In this document: in pieces, positions 11,774 to 20,098 of the stretch
Layout of the letters: the number at the start of each line of letters is the position of its first letter
How positions within the stretch are numbered: the stretch's first letter is position 1
From: Nitrospina sp. UBA6727
Lineage (GTDB): Bacteria; Nitrospinota; Nitrospinia; Nitrospinales; VA-1
Direction: 5' to 3'
Assembly (NCBI GenBank): GCA_002454045.1
Contig: DKID01000004.1
Coordinates: forward strand, 1 to 64,000
Length of the DNA: 64,000 nucleotides
Notes under the pieces: generated by a model
Database searches by the model: none
Told to the model about the DNA's origin: nothing
What the model saw: only the letters and a program-made list of their open reading frames with translations
Made by a program: the position numbers and the translations under genes

Positions 11774-12047
11774 GTGATTGTTGATGAAATAATGACCCGC
11801 ACGGTCATCATCATTAAGTTCGAAGACACGCTTTACAACGCGCAAAGTTTGATGGTTGAAAACTCCACCCGCCATTTGCCGACTCGTCCGGAAAAATCAA
11901 CTTGAAGGCATCATCGTCGGCATGTTCTCCTACGCAAAAAATAAAAAGAAGCAAGTCTATTATTTTCGCTTAGACCTGTGCGAGACAGACTCTCTAGTCA
12001 AAAAGTTGGAAGCCGACGGATTCAAAGTGTCGAACGCCATCGACTGA
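11774..12047 (+). pseudogene. decayed CBS-ACT domain protein (AcuB-like)
   Basis: A GTG at 11774 with AGGGAG four bases upstream opens a 43-codon frame resembling the start of AcuB-type CBS proteins (VIVDEIMTRTVI, then STRHLP) and stopping at a TGA ending at 11905. After the RHLP motif the similarity moves to the +1 frame (LVRKNQLEGIIVG), then jumps straight to what looks like the C-terminal ACT segment (QVYYFRLDLCE, LVKKLEADGFKV) and stops at 12047. The simplest reading is a single-base deletion near 11880 plus an in-frame loss of the second CBS domain. AcuB-like proteins are usually above 200 residues; only about 90 codons remain here. Confidence 0.65.
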
Positions 12048-12125
12048 AGTCCGGCTTTTTGAATTTCCCTCTTCCTGATTCCGATGAACTTTGAAAACGT
12101 CCCCGGCTCATCAGGCCAAGAGTAT

Positions 12126-12152
12126 CGCCGCTAACGGCGCGTAATATTTTTT
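12126..12152 (+). terminator. weak hairpin with T-run before leuA
   Basis: CGCCG at 12126-12130 and CGGCG at 12135-12139 form a 5-base stem with loop CTAA, followed after seven bases by a six-T run. It may be a weak terminator for the preceding decayed gene or part of the leuA leader. No leucine-rich leader peptide or T-box was recognised. Confidence 0.3.
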
Positions 12153-12230
12153 AACCATTGCCAATAACAACCGAACGCCGTCGCGCCTTAATCCCGTGAA
12201 CGCTAAACTTTGAAAGGGAACTTTATAACT

Positions 12231-13793
12231 ATGCAACCCGAGAAACTCATTATCTTCGACACCACGCTACGAGACGGAGAGCAATGCCCCGGCGCCAGTT
12301 TGAACATCAAGGAAAAACTTGAAATCGCCCGGCAACTTGTCCTGCTCAAAGTGGATGTCATCGAAGCGGGTTTTCCGGTTGCTTCGCCAGGCGACTTCGA
12401 AGCGGTCAAACAGATTGCGCAAGAAATCCGCGGATCGAAAATTGCCGGACTTTCCCGCGCGCTGGAAAAAGATATTACAGCAACGGCGCGCGCTTTGGAA
12501 AAAGCCGAGTCGCCGCGCATCCACGTTTTCCTGTCCACATCCAAAATTCATCGCGAACACATGGCGCAAAAAGCCAAAGAAGAAATCGTCGTGATGGGAG
12601 TGAACGCCATCCGCTTCGCGCGCAAATATTGCGACGACGTGGAATTCTCCCCGATGGACGCGACCCGGACGGAAAAAGATTTTCTCGCCGAGGTGACAAA
12701 GGAAGTCATCGCCGCCGGCGCCACCACGGTCAATATTCCCGACACCGTTGGGTACACCGTTCCCGAAGAATTCGCGGAACTCATCCAGTATCTAAAAACG
12801 AATGTCGCCAACATTGACCAAGCCGTCATCAGCGTGCATTGTCATGACGACCTCGGACTCGCGGTTTCCAATTCTCTTGCCGCGGTGCAGGCGGGGGCGC
12901 GGCAAGTGGAATGCACCATCAACGGCATCGGCGAACGCGCCGGGAACGCCGCCATGGAAGAAGTCGTCATGGCGGTTAAAACCCGAAAAGATTTTTTCCA
13001 CCGCGTGTACACCGGAATCGAAACCAAACATATACAGACCTGCAGTAAATTGGTCAGCAGTTTGACCGGCTTCTTCGTGCAACGCAACAAAGCCATCGTC
13101 GGGAAAAACGCTTTCGCGCATGAGTCCGGCATCCACCAGCACGGGTTTCTCAAACGCAAGGACACCTTTGAGATTATGAACCCGAAGGACATCGGCGGGG
13201 AGGAATCGGAATTGGTGATGGGCAAACACTCGGGGCGGAGCGCTCTCATGCACAAGGTTCAAGGGTTGGGATACAGCCTGAAACAGAATGAACTAGACGA
13301 ATTGTTCGCGGCGTTCAAAACTCTCGCGGATGAAAAAAAAGAAATCTTTGAGGACGACCTTCATACGCTCATCCAGAAGCAAAAGTTTTCGGAGGAACAG
13401 TTGAACATCTATAAACTGAGTTCCCTACAATGTAATTTTGAAACTGGAAAAGTGCCGCAGGCCACGGTGATTCTGGTCGACCGCGATGAGAGCAAGCATT
13501 CTTCCAGCGCGAACGGCGATGGTCCCGTCGACGCGATTTACAACGCCATCGACAAAATCACGGGTCTCCATTGCAAACTTCTGGACTACCAAGTCATGTC
13601 CAAAACCACGGGGCAAGATGCTCAAGGCGAAGTAACCGTTCGCGTTCAGCACGGAAAAAAAGAGTTGTTGGGAAAAGGCACCGGGGTCAACACGATAGAA
13701 GCTAGCGGCATCGCCTACTTGAACGCGATCAATAAATTTCTCGTCAAGTCAGAGTCTGAGCCAGACAAGGACGGCGAACTGCTGGGACCGTAA
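12231..13793 (+). CDS. leuA: 2-isopropylmalate synthase
   Basis: Catalyses the first committed step of leucine biosynthesis, condensing acetyl-CoA with 2-oxoisovalerate. The 520-residue product begins with the acyltransferase signature FDTTLRDGEQCPG, has the metal-binding HCHDDLGLAVSN near residue 200, and a full C-terminal regulatory LeuA dimer domain (about 385-510) that normally binds leucine for feedback inhibition. The ATG at 12231 is preferred over an in-frame TTG at 12210 because AAAGGGA lies 11 bases upstream of it. No other leucine gene is in the window. Confidence 0.97.
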   Translation: MQPEKLIIFDTTLRDGEQCPGASLNIKEKLEIARQLVLLKVDVIEAGFPVASPGDFEAVKQIAQEIRGSKIAGLSRALEKDITATARALEKAESPRIHVFLSTSKIHREHMAQKAKEEIVVMGVNAIRFARKYCDDVEFSPMDATRTEKDFLAEVTKEVIAAGATTVNIPDTVGYTVPEEFAELIQYLKTNVANIDQAVISVHCHDDLGLAVSNSLAAVQAGARQVECTINGIGERAGNAAMEEVVMAVKTRKDFFHRVYTGIETKHIQTCSKLVSSLTGFFVQRNKAIVGKNAFAHESGIHQHGFLKRKDTFEIMNPKDIGGEESELVMGKHSGRSALMHKVQGLGYSLKQNELDELFAAFKTLADEKKEIFEDDLHTLIQKQKFSEEQLNIYKLSSLQCNFETGKVPQATVILVDRDESKHSSSANGDGPVDAIYNAIDKITGLHCKLLDYQVMSKTTGQDAQGEVTVRVQHGKKELLGKGTGVNTIEASGIAYLNAINKFLVKSESEPDKDGELLGP

Positions 13794-13877
13794 CCAGCGC
13801 CGCGGAATAACTTCCATCCTTCCGTTTAATTTGCGAGCGACTTTCGCGCCGAAAATTTTTCGACAGGAGACGACACC

Positions 13878-14603
13878 ATCTCCAAACGAGATACATTATT
13901 CAATCAAGCCGCAACCGCCGCGCCTTTCGAGTTCAACGAGTCGGTGGCAAATGTATTCGCGGACATGTTGGAACGCAGCGTCCCGATGTATCAAGAATGC
14001 CAATCCTTAACGGTGCGTTGGTGCGCCCGATTTGCCAAGCCGAATACCGCCGTCTACGACTTGGGTTGTTCGACGGGAACGTTGCTTCTTAAACTGGCGC
14101 AAGCGGTGGACAAGGATGAAGGAATCGCCATATTCGGAATCGATAACTCTCAAGCCATGCTGGAAAAATCCAGAGAAACGTGCAGAGAATCGCCGGTCCC
14201 TTGCAAACTTATCGAGGCAGATTTAAACCAAGGCGTTTCCATTCAAAACGCGTCCGCGGTGGCGATGAACTACACTCTGCAATTTGTCGCACCGGAAAAT
14301 CGGGTTCAACTTTTAAAGAATGTGTATGAGGGATTATTACCCGAGGGCGCGTTCGTCCTCATCGAAAAAATAAAAAGCGGCGTTCCGGAACTAGACCGCG
14401 CCTTCATCGAATTTCACCATCAGTTGAAACGAGACCGAGGCTACTCCAATCTGGAAATATCCAAGAAGCGCGAGGCGCTGGAAAACGTACTCATTCCATG
14501 GACCGCGGAGGAGAACCGCAACCTCATCAAGCAGGCGGGCTTCCCAGCGGCTGACATATTTTTCAAGTGGAACAACTTCGCCGGCTTCATTGCGTTAAAA
14601 TAG
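13878..14603 (+). CDS. cmoA: carboxy-SAM synthase CmoA, apparently with an AUC start
   Basis: CmoA makes carboxy-S-adenosylmethionine from SAM and prephenate for 5-oxyacetyl modification of wobble uridine in tRNA. The protein shows the SAM-binding motif VYDLGCSTGTLL, the family stretches NYTLQFVAP and RDRGYSNLEISKKR, and a C-terminal WNNFAGFIALK. The conserved N-terminus (SKRDTLF, then FEFNESVANVFADM) is encoded upstream of the first conventional start, a GTG at 13944. In that extension, open back to a stop at 13827, there is no ATG, GTG or TTG. An ATC codon at 13878 sits exactly where the family has its initiator Met, eight bases after a perfect AGGAG. From there the product is 241 residues, like E. 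coli CmoA. CmoB is not in the window. Confidence 0.85.
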   Translation: MSKRDTLFNQAATAAPFEFNESVANVFADMLERSVPMYQECQSLTVRWCARFAKPNTAVYDLGCSTGTLLLKLAQAVDKDEGIAIFGIDNSQAMLEKSRETCRESPVPCKLIEADLNQGVSIQNASAVAMNYTLQFVAPENRVQLLKNVYEGLLPEGAFVLIEKIKSGVPELDRAFIEFHHQLKRDRGYSNLEISKKREALENVLIPWTAEENRNLIKQAGFPAADIFFKWNNFAGFIALK

Positions 14604-14683
14604 AAATTATTGTATGATTGGCGACTGACTTTTCACGCCCGCGAACAGGGAGTTTGCGACATAAACAAAGAGGAATTTTTCCG

Positions 14684-14878
14684 ATGCCACATTACGATCA
14701 CACATGCGAAAAATGTAAAAAGGATTTCGTCACGGAAATGAAAATGTCTGAAGTAGATAAAAAAAAAGTTTCTTGCCCGGAATGCGGGTCGAAAAAAGTT
14801 TCGCGCCACGTGACCAATAATACGTTTTGGAGTGAGAGTGTTGACCGTTACAACTACTCAAAAACGCAAAATAATTAA
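14684..14878 (+). CDS. FmdB-family zinc ribbon protein
   Basis: A 64-residue protein with a single four-cysteine zinc ribbon (CEKCKKDF and CPECGSKKVSRHV), typical of the FmdB/CxxC small regulatory family. The first residues (MPHYDHTCEKC) match the family start (MPxYxYxCxxC). An AGAGGAA ribosome site precedes the ATG at 14684. The function of the family is not settled; a regulatory role is usually proposed. It lies between cmoA and tRNA-Pro. Confidence 0.85.
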   Translation: MPHYDHTCEKCKKDFVTEMKMSEVDKKKVSCPECGSKKVSRHVTNNTFWSESVDRYNYSKTQNN

Positions 14879-14952
14879 TTCATAATCGCAGAAATCCTGA
14901 ACGCCAAATAAGTTATAGACACCTCGGAAGAATTTCAAAATCTAAAAATAGT

Positions 14953-15029
14953 CGGGATGTAGCGCAGCCTGGTAGCGCACTTGCTTCGGGAGTAAGGGGC
15001 CGGAGGTTCAAATCCTCTCATCCCGACCA
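14953..15029 (+). tRNA. tRNA-Pro (anticodon CGG)
   Basis: A 77-base cloverleaf with acceptor arms CGGGATG (14953-14959) and CATCCCG (15019-15025), a D arm containing AGCGCAGCCTGGTAGCGC, an anticodon arm with loop TTCGGGA (anticodon CGG, reading CCG), and a T arm with GGTTCAAATCC. Discriminator A and an encoded CCA follow at 15026-15029. Confidence 0.95.
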
Positions 15030-15186
15030 GTTTTCTAATTGTCTTCCCCCCTCGCCGCCGTCACCACCATCGCCGGACTACTTGAACTTGCCGACTCCTC
15101 CTCATCCCGTTGAATGATTCCGCGATAGAATATAAAATGAATTGTCTGGAAATCTGTTCATCCCTGCGATTTAGAAATTACCCTTC

Positions 15187-16098
15187 ATGCCTCAATCCAC
15201 CACGCGAAACTATTACAAGATTCTCGGCGTTACCCAAAAAACGAACAAGGCGGATATCAAAAAAAAATACCGCGTGCTGGCGAAACAATATCACCCAGAC
15301 ACCAACTTGGGAAGCAAGGCGGCCGAGGACAAGTTCAAAATTATCTCCGAGGCTTATGAAATACTCAGCGACACGAAAAAAAGAAAAGCCTATGACCGCG
15401 AGAGAGCTTACCGAAAAAAATCTTCGCGGCGACCTAAGAGCCGACCCGATTGGAACACGGCGCGCGACGGATTCGGAAGAGAACCCGGCGGCGACAAGCA
15501 AGGCTTCGAGGAACCTTTCGCGCAGGAACCGGAGCCGGTCGATCCCGATATGCCGGCCAGTGGATTTGACTTGCAGTTCATCGTCGATGTCCCCCTCCCC
15601 GTCGTGGCGTTGGGAGGAACAATCCCCTACACTTACGAAAAATATGTGCGTTGCGAAGAATGCGACGGAACCGGAACTTGTGGTGACAGCGAATGTCCAG
15701 AGTGTCGCGGCAAACAATTGGTCGTCCGCCCCGTTACCCTTGACGTAAAAATTCCGCCGGGCGTCGCCGACCAATACACTCTAGCAATTCTCAAGGAAGG
15801 CGGCGCGGGAAGAAATGGAGGTCCCCCCGGAACTTTGTATTTGAAAATCCACACCCAACCTCACCTAAAATTCAAGCGGGTCAAAAATGACATCATCCAA
15901 GAGGTGATCATTTCTTCCAGGCTGGCGGAGGAAGGGGGGCATCTTGAAGTCAAAACCTTGAACGCCACCACGACCATTCAAGTGGAAAAAGCAACTTTGG
16001 TTGGCGAAGAGTTACGCATACCGGGGGAAGGTGCGGCGATGAGTTGGGGGAAAAAGCGGGGAGACCTCATCATCAAATTTAATATTGAAGATGATTGA
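15187..16098 (+). CDS. J-domain protein with reduced zinc region (CbpA/DnaJ-like)
   Basis: A 303-residue Hsp40-type co-chaperone. The J domain (about residues 7-72) has the HPD motif in QYHPDTN. A short Pro/Arg/Glu-rich linker replaces the Gly/Phe region. The cysteine segment CEECDGTGTCGDSECPECRGK keeps only parts of the four CxxCxGxG repeats of true DnaJ, so it is at most a one-zinc remnant. The C-terminal DnaJ domain (VKIPPGVADQYTLA) and final dimer region are intact. It stands alone after tRNA-Pro, separate from the main chaperone cluster, and may be a specialised partner of DnaK. Confidence 0.85.
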   Translation: MPQSTTRNYYKILGVTQKTNKADIKKKYRVLAKQYHPDTNLGSKAAEDKFKIISEAYEILSDTKKRKAYDRERAYRKKSSRRPKSRPDWNTARDGFGREPGGDKQGFEEPFAQEPEPVDPDMPASGFDLQFIVDVPLPVVALGGTIPYTYEKYVRCEECDGTGTCGDSECPECRGKQLVVRPVTLDVKIPPGVADQYTLAILKEGGAGRNGGPPGTLYLKIHTQPHLKFKRVKNDIIQEVIISSRLAEEGGHLEVKTLNATTTIQVEKATLVGEELRIPGEGAAMSWGKKRGDLIIKFNIEDD

Positions 16099-16198
16099 TC
16101 ACGGTTTTTTCCGTGACTGTTTCCGTGACCGCGACCGTCCTTTGTTGATATTTATTTTCTGGCGGGGAGCGCGACAACGGTTGCGCGCAAAACGAAGT

Positions 16199-16963
16199 TC
16201 AACCTTTGCGCGTCTTCACTTCCGACGCGTGTGCTTTAGCCCTCTTCAACATCGCGGCTCTTTCCTCTGAGGAAAATTCTCTTTGAGGGACGGGCGTTGA
16301 GACGTTGGACTTCGGCTTGACCGCGGTCGGTGTCGCCGGCGATTGTTCCGCCGTAGCAGGAGCGTCCGTCGAATTCTCAGTCGCGGGTTCTGCCGTGGCG
16401 ACGGGGGCATCCGTCTTCCCGACTGGCGCAGGCGCCGCCTCGTCCTCTTTGCGAATCAATCGCATGGACGACCAAACTTCTTGAGTGGGATAAGGTGTGT
16501 CGATCCCTATTTTTAAATCCATGCGGATAATTTTTTCATCGGAGCATTCGGTGATCCAAGTGTTGGACGCACCGCCCGGCGCGAATATTGAATCGATGGG
16601 ATAGTCCGTCCCATTTTTATCTGCAAGAGATTTCGCGCCGCTCTTGTCGAAAAGAGTCAACGCCTCGGCTTTATTTGGGATTCGCCAATTATCGTAACCG
16701 CCAAACTTTTCTTTATTTTTGTTGACCCAATCCACATACTCCCGATGATCAATCCAGGTATAAAATTTTTTCGTATCCAGCCAGGCATCGGTCTTCTTCC
16801 ACATATAACCGCTGTTCGGGTCCGTGATCGTCCCGTCGCCGTTGTCAACGAGAGGCTTTCCTACGGGGCCGGCCTTTTTCGCCGCCGCCGCTTTTTTCGT
16901 CGCCACAAGTTTGGCTTTTTCAGCGGGTGATAACTGGCTGTCAGACGGGGGAGTTTCTACCAT
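16199..16963 (-). CDS. DUF1566 (Lcl-like) domain protein
   Basis: A 254-residue protein of unknown function. After a Lys/Ala-rich start comes a DUF1566-like domain (about residues 40-175) with the typical opening DNGDGTITDPNSGYMWKK and the NWRIPNKAEALTL motif. The rest is a low-complexity Ala/Pro/Thr tail with a basic end. There is no clear signal peptide. An AGAGG site lies 6 bases before the ATG at 16963; a TTG at 16969 overlapping the stop of the upstream gene is an alternative start. The upstream 93-residue gene is probably in the same operon. Confidence 0.7.
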   Translation of the reverse strand: MVETPPSDSQLSPAEKAKLVATKKAAAAKKAGPVGKPLVDNGDGTITDPNSGYMWKKTDAWLDTKKFYTWIDHREYVDWVNKNKEKFGGYDNWRIPNKAEALTLFDKSGAKSLADKNGTDYPIDSIFAPGGASNTWITECSDEKIIRMDLKIGIDTPYPTQEVWSSMRLIRKEDEAAPAPVGKTDAPVATAEPATENSTDAPATAEQSPATPTAVKPKSNVSTPVPQREFSSEERAAMLKRAKAHASEVKTRKG

Positions 16964-16965
16964 CC

Positions 16966-17247
16966 TCAACCTCTGGACACCGAAGAGGATTTAGTCTCTT
17001 CTAAAATATCATGCAAATCTTTTCCTGTTCGGGTGATGTTTTTCAAAATTTCACCCAACTCGGACGCAGAATAAATATCTAACCGCGAACGAAAGTCCGC
17101 TCGATAGTCCGCGGCATTTTTGCGAATCCAATCCACGGCAACTCGTTCCCGAGTTTCGCGACTCGTGCTGGCGCATTTTTTATCCAGCAGGTTCGCTTGG
17201 GATAACCGTATAATTTCACAAATCAAATCTTCTTGAATCTGGCTCAT
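16966..17247 (-). CDS. hypothetical protein, 93 residues
   Basis: A small, charged, mostly helical soluble protein starting MSQIQEDLICEIIRLS, with no recognised domain, signal peptide or membrane segment. Its stop lies within a few bases of the start of the DUF1566 gene, which supports joint transcription. Function unknown. Confidence 0.6.
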   Translation of the reverse strand: MSQIQEDLICEIIRLSQANLLDKKCASTSRETRERVAVDWIRKNAADYRADFRSRLDIYSASELGEILKNITRTGKDLHDILEETKSSSVSRG

Positions 17248-17361
17248 ACCAAAAATTCTAACACAAAACGCGGTGGAAGATTAGTCTCTACGGTTGCAAA
17301 AAAAAACGCCGCGTCATAAATCTTTTTGATAGGAGTGGGCGCGTGGATACGGCGCAAACTC

Positions 17362-18186
17362 TTAAGCCGTGCTCTCCGAAGTGCGCGGGTCGAGAACCTC
17401 TCGCAAACCGTCTCCTAAAAAATTGAATGAGAGGATGGTTAAAAATATTGCCGACGAAGGAAATAAAATAAGGTGCGGATAAAACTTGATCGCCGTCCAA
17501 CCATCATTGGCGAGGCTCCCCCAACTACTAAACGGCGGGGCGATTCCCAACCCGATGAAGCTCAATGTCGACTCCGCCAAAATCGCCACGGGCACGCGAA
17601 AACTCATCGTCACCACTAGGATGCTCAAAATATTAGGGAAAATTTCCCGCACCAAAATCCTTGTCGGACTCGCTCCCAAAGCGCGCGCCGCCTGCACGTA
17701 GGGAAACTCTTTTATCCGCAAAACTTCTCCGCGCACGAGTCTTGCAACCGTGACCCAACTTACCAGCGTCAAGGCGATGAAAACTCCCGCCACCCCACGC
17801 CCCATCAACACGGTGATGAGAATAATCATCAACAGGTCCGGCAACGCAAAAACCACATCGACCAATCGCATCATCAGGTTATCGGTCCTGCCGCCGACGT
17901 AACCCGAGATGGCTCCGTAGATTGTTCCAATCAATAAGGCGAACAAGGTCGTGAACACGCCGATGAATAACGACACCCGCGCGCCATAAATCATGCGCGA
18001 AAGAAGATCGCGGCCGAGTCGGTCGGTGCCCATCCAATGCTCGAAACTGGGGAACGCCAAAGTCTTGAGAGTGTCCTGCGTTTCATAAGAATACGGAGCC
18101 ACCCATGGCGCCAACACCGCCGTCGCCGAAACGATTAGGAGAAAACCGGCGCTCAATTTGGAAGCGAGAGAAAATCGGTTCATCAT
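17362..18186 (-). CDS. ABC transporter permease, DppC/OppC type
   Basis: Inner-membrane permease of a peptide/nickel-type ABC importer. The 274-residue protein has an N-terminal membrane helix, the periplasmic loop with GTDRLGRDLLSRMIYGAR, then about five helices. The EAA loop that contacts the ATPase is visible as AARALGASPTRILVREIFPN. The partner permease DppB is at 20099-21016, but recQ lies between them. No ribosome site is visible before the two adjacent ATG codons. Substrate-binding and ATPase genes are absent from the window, so the substrate is unknown. Confidence 0.9.
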   Translation of the reverse strand: MMNRFSLASKLSAGFLLIVSATAVLAPWVAPYSYETQDTLKTLAFPSFEHWMGTDRLGRDLLSRMIYGARVSLFIGVFTTLFALLIGTIYGAISGYVGGRTDNLMMRLVDVVFALPDLLMIILITVLMGRGVAGVFIALTLVSWVTVARLVRGEVLRIKEFPYVQAARALGASPTRILVREIFPNILSILVVTMSFRVPVAILAESTLSFIGLGIAPPFSSWGSLANDGWTAIKFYPHLILFPSSAIFLTILSFNFLGDGLREVLDPRTSESTA

Positions 18187-18218
18187 TTTATTTTAGATTG
18201 GAAAAAATAATTTCTTTA

Positions 18219-20051
18219 TCAACTCGATTCGCAGGGCGGTTGTTCGCCAGAAATCACCTTCAAAAAACTGGCCGCATAACGCTTCAACTTGGCTTCTCCA
18301 ACACCGGACAATCCGCCAAACTCTACGGTTGACGCGGGCCTTTTTTGCGCCATTTCTAATAATGTACTGTCGTGGAAAATGGTGAATGGAGGGACTTTTT
18401 GTTCGTCGGCTAATGCTCGGCGGTGCGCGCGCAAATCCTGAAAAAGAGCCTCATCTGCATCATTGTCGAGCGTGACCTTTGGCTTCTTAATTTTTTTATC
18501 TCTTGACCGATCTGCTTTTTTACTAAACTGGTCTTCCCTTAACAGTATTTTTTCTTCGCCGCGTAAAACTCCTTTGCAATTCTCGCCCAAGCGATAACCG
18601 CCGTGGCCTTCCATGTCAACAACCAACAAATTTCTTGCTACTAATTGACGGAAAATAGATCGCCATTGATTTTTAGAATATTCTTTTCCAATTCCATAAG
18701 TTGATATTTTGTCATGCCCGAATTGAATAATTCTGGCGGAATCACTTCCCAGCAAGACATCGATTATGTACACGGCGCCAAATCGTTCGCCTGTTTTATA
18801 AACGCATGATAAGGCTTTCTGCGTTGCCACGGTTGCGTCAAAAGACTTTGCCGGTTCCAGGCAAGTATCACAATTGCCACAAGGGTCCTTTAAACTTTCG
18901 CCAAAATATTCAAGTAGAACTTGACGTCTGCACCGCGTTGTTTCGCAGAGGCCAAGCAGGGCATCGAGTTTTTGTCGCTCTATTCTCTTTTGATCCTCCG
19001 AAGCATTCGACGACACAATGAAGTTAATAATCTTCGACAAATCCTCAAGTCCATAAGCAAGCCATGCATTTGATTTAAGTCCGTCTCGACCAGCACGGCC
19101 TGTTTCCTGATAATAAGACTCTATATTTTTAGGCAGGTCCAAGTGGCACACAAAACGTACATCGGGTTTGTCAATTCCCATACCAAAAGCAATTGTAGCG
19201 ACCATGATAATGTTTTCTTCTTTGAGGAATTTATCCTGGTTTGCCGCGCGGTGGTTTTTATCCATTCCAGCGTGATAGGGCAACGCGTTAAACCCCTCTT
19301 TGATTAACCATTCGGCTGTCGCTTCAACCTTACTTCTTGATATGCAATAAACTATCCCCGAATCCCCGATGTGATTCTCTTCAATAAATTTTAATAGTTT
19401 ACTTTTTGACTCGTCCTTAGAAACAATCGCGTATTTAATATTCGGTCTGTCAAAGCTGGAAACAAACAAACGCCCGTCTTTTAGTTCTAAGCGTTCTATT
19501 ATGTCGCGGCGAGTTGGGCCATCAGCGGTCGCCGTTAACGCGAGCCTCGGTGTGTTGGGAAAAAGATTTTTCAATACGTTTAATTTTAGATATTCCGGCC
19601 GAAAATCATGGCCCCATCGAGAAACACAATGCGCCTCGTCAATTGCGATCAAACTCAATTTGCATTTGCTTAAATGATTGAGGAATGCTTCCGCAAGCAG
19701 CCTTTCGGGAGACACGTAGACGAGGTCCAGTGAACCCTTTAATAATTTCTGTTCCACTTCCTTAGCTTCCAAACGGGAGAGCGTTGAGTTTAATACCGAT
19801 GCTCTAACGCCTAACTGGTTAAGCGATTCAACCTGGTCGCGCATCAAGGCTATCAACGGAGAAATCACTAATCCCACCCCGTCCCTGTATAACGCGGGAA
19901 TTTGATAGCAGAGCGATTTACCGCCACCTGTCGGCATTAGCACTAGAGCGTCATCCCCTGCAATCACATGGTCGATGACTTCATCTTGCAAGCCTAAAAA
20001 AGAATCGAAGCCAAAAATATTATTTAAAATTTCTTTAGGTGATTTTCGCAT
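18219..20051 (-). CDS. recQ: ATP-dependent DNA helicase RecQ
   Basis: RecQ is a 3'-5' DNA helicase used in recombination and fork repair. The 610-residue protein has Walker A (MPTGGGKSLCYQ), the DEAH box (AIDEAHCVS), the helicase C domain (GRAGRDGLKSNA), the zinc-binding cysteines (CRRQVLLEYFGE, CGNCDTC), the RQC winged helix, and a C-terminal HRDC domain (FTIFHDSTLLEMA). Full length, no lesion seen. It sits on the same strand between dppB and dppC, and the DNA looks AT-richer than the flanking permease genes, which suggests insertion into an older dppBC operon. Confidence 0.97.
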   Translation of the reverse strand: MRKSPKEILNNIFGFDSFLGLQDEVIDHVIAGDDALVLMPTGGGKSLCYQIPALYRDGVGLVISPLIALMRDQVESLNQLGVRASVLNSTLSRLEAKEVEQKLLKGSLDLVYVSPERLLAEAFLNHLSKCKLSLIAIDEAHCVSRWGHDFRPEYLKLNVLKNLFPNTPRLALTATADGPTRRDIIERLELKDGRLFVSSFDRPNIKYAIVSKDESKSKLLKFIEENHIGDSGIVYCISRSKVEATAEWLIKEGFNALPYHAGMDKNHRAANQDKFLKEENIIMVATIAFGMGIDKPDVRFVCHLDLPKNIESYYQETGRAGRDGLKSNAWLAYGLEDLSKIINFIVSSNASEDQKRIERQKLDALLGLCETTRCRRQVLLEYFGESLKDPCGNCDTCLEPAKSFDATVATQKALSCVYKTGERFGAVYIIDVLLGSDSARIIQFGHDKISTYGIGKEYSKNQWRSIFRQLVARNLLVVDMEGHGGYRLGENCKGVLRGEEKILLREDQFSKKADRSRDKKIKKPKVTLDNDADEALFQDLRAHRRALADEQKVPPFTIFHDSTLLEMAQKRPASTVEFGGLSGVGEAKLKRYAASFLKVISGEQPPCESS

Positions 20052-20098
20052 TTATTGAAAACTTTGAAATCGCCAACGCGGGATTTATAAAACGCGCC

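Noticed and set aside
16099..16116. TCACGG/CCGTGA hairpin after the J-domain gene
   Set aside because: The T-run forms the loop and does not follow the stem, so it is not a typical terminator.
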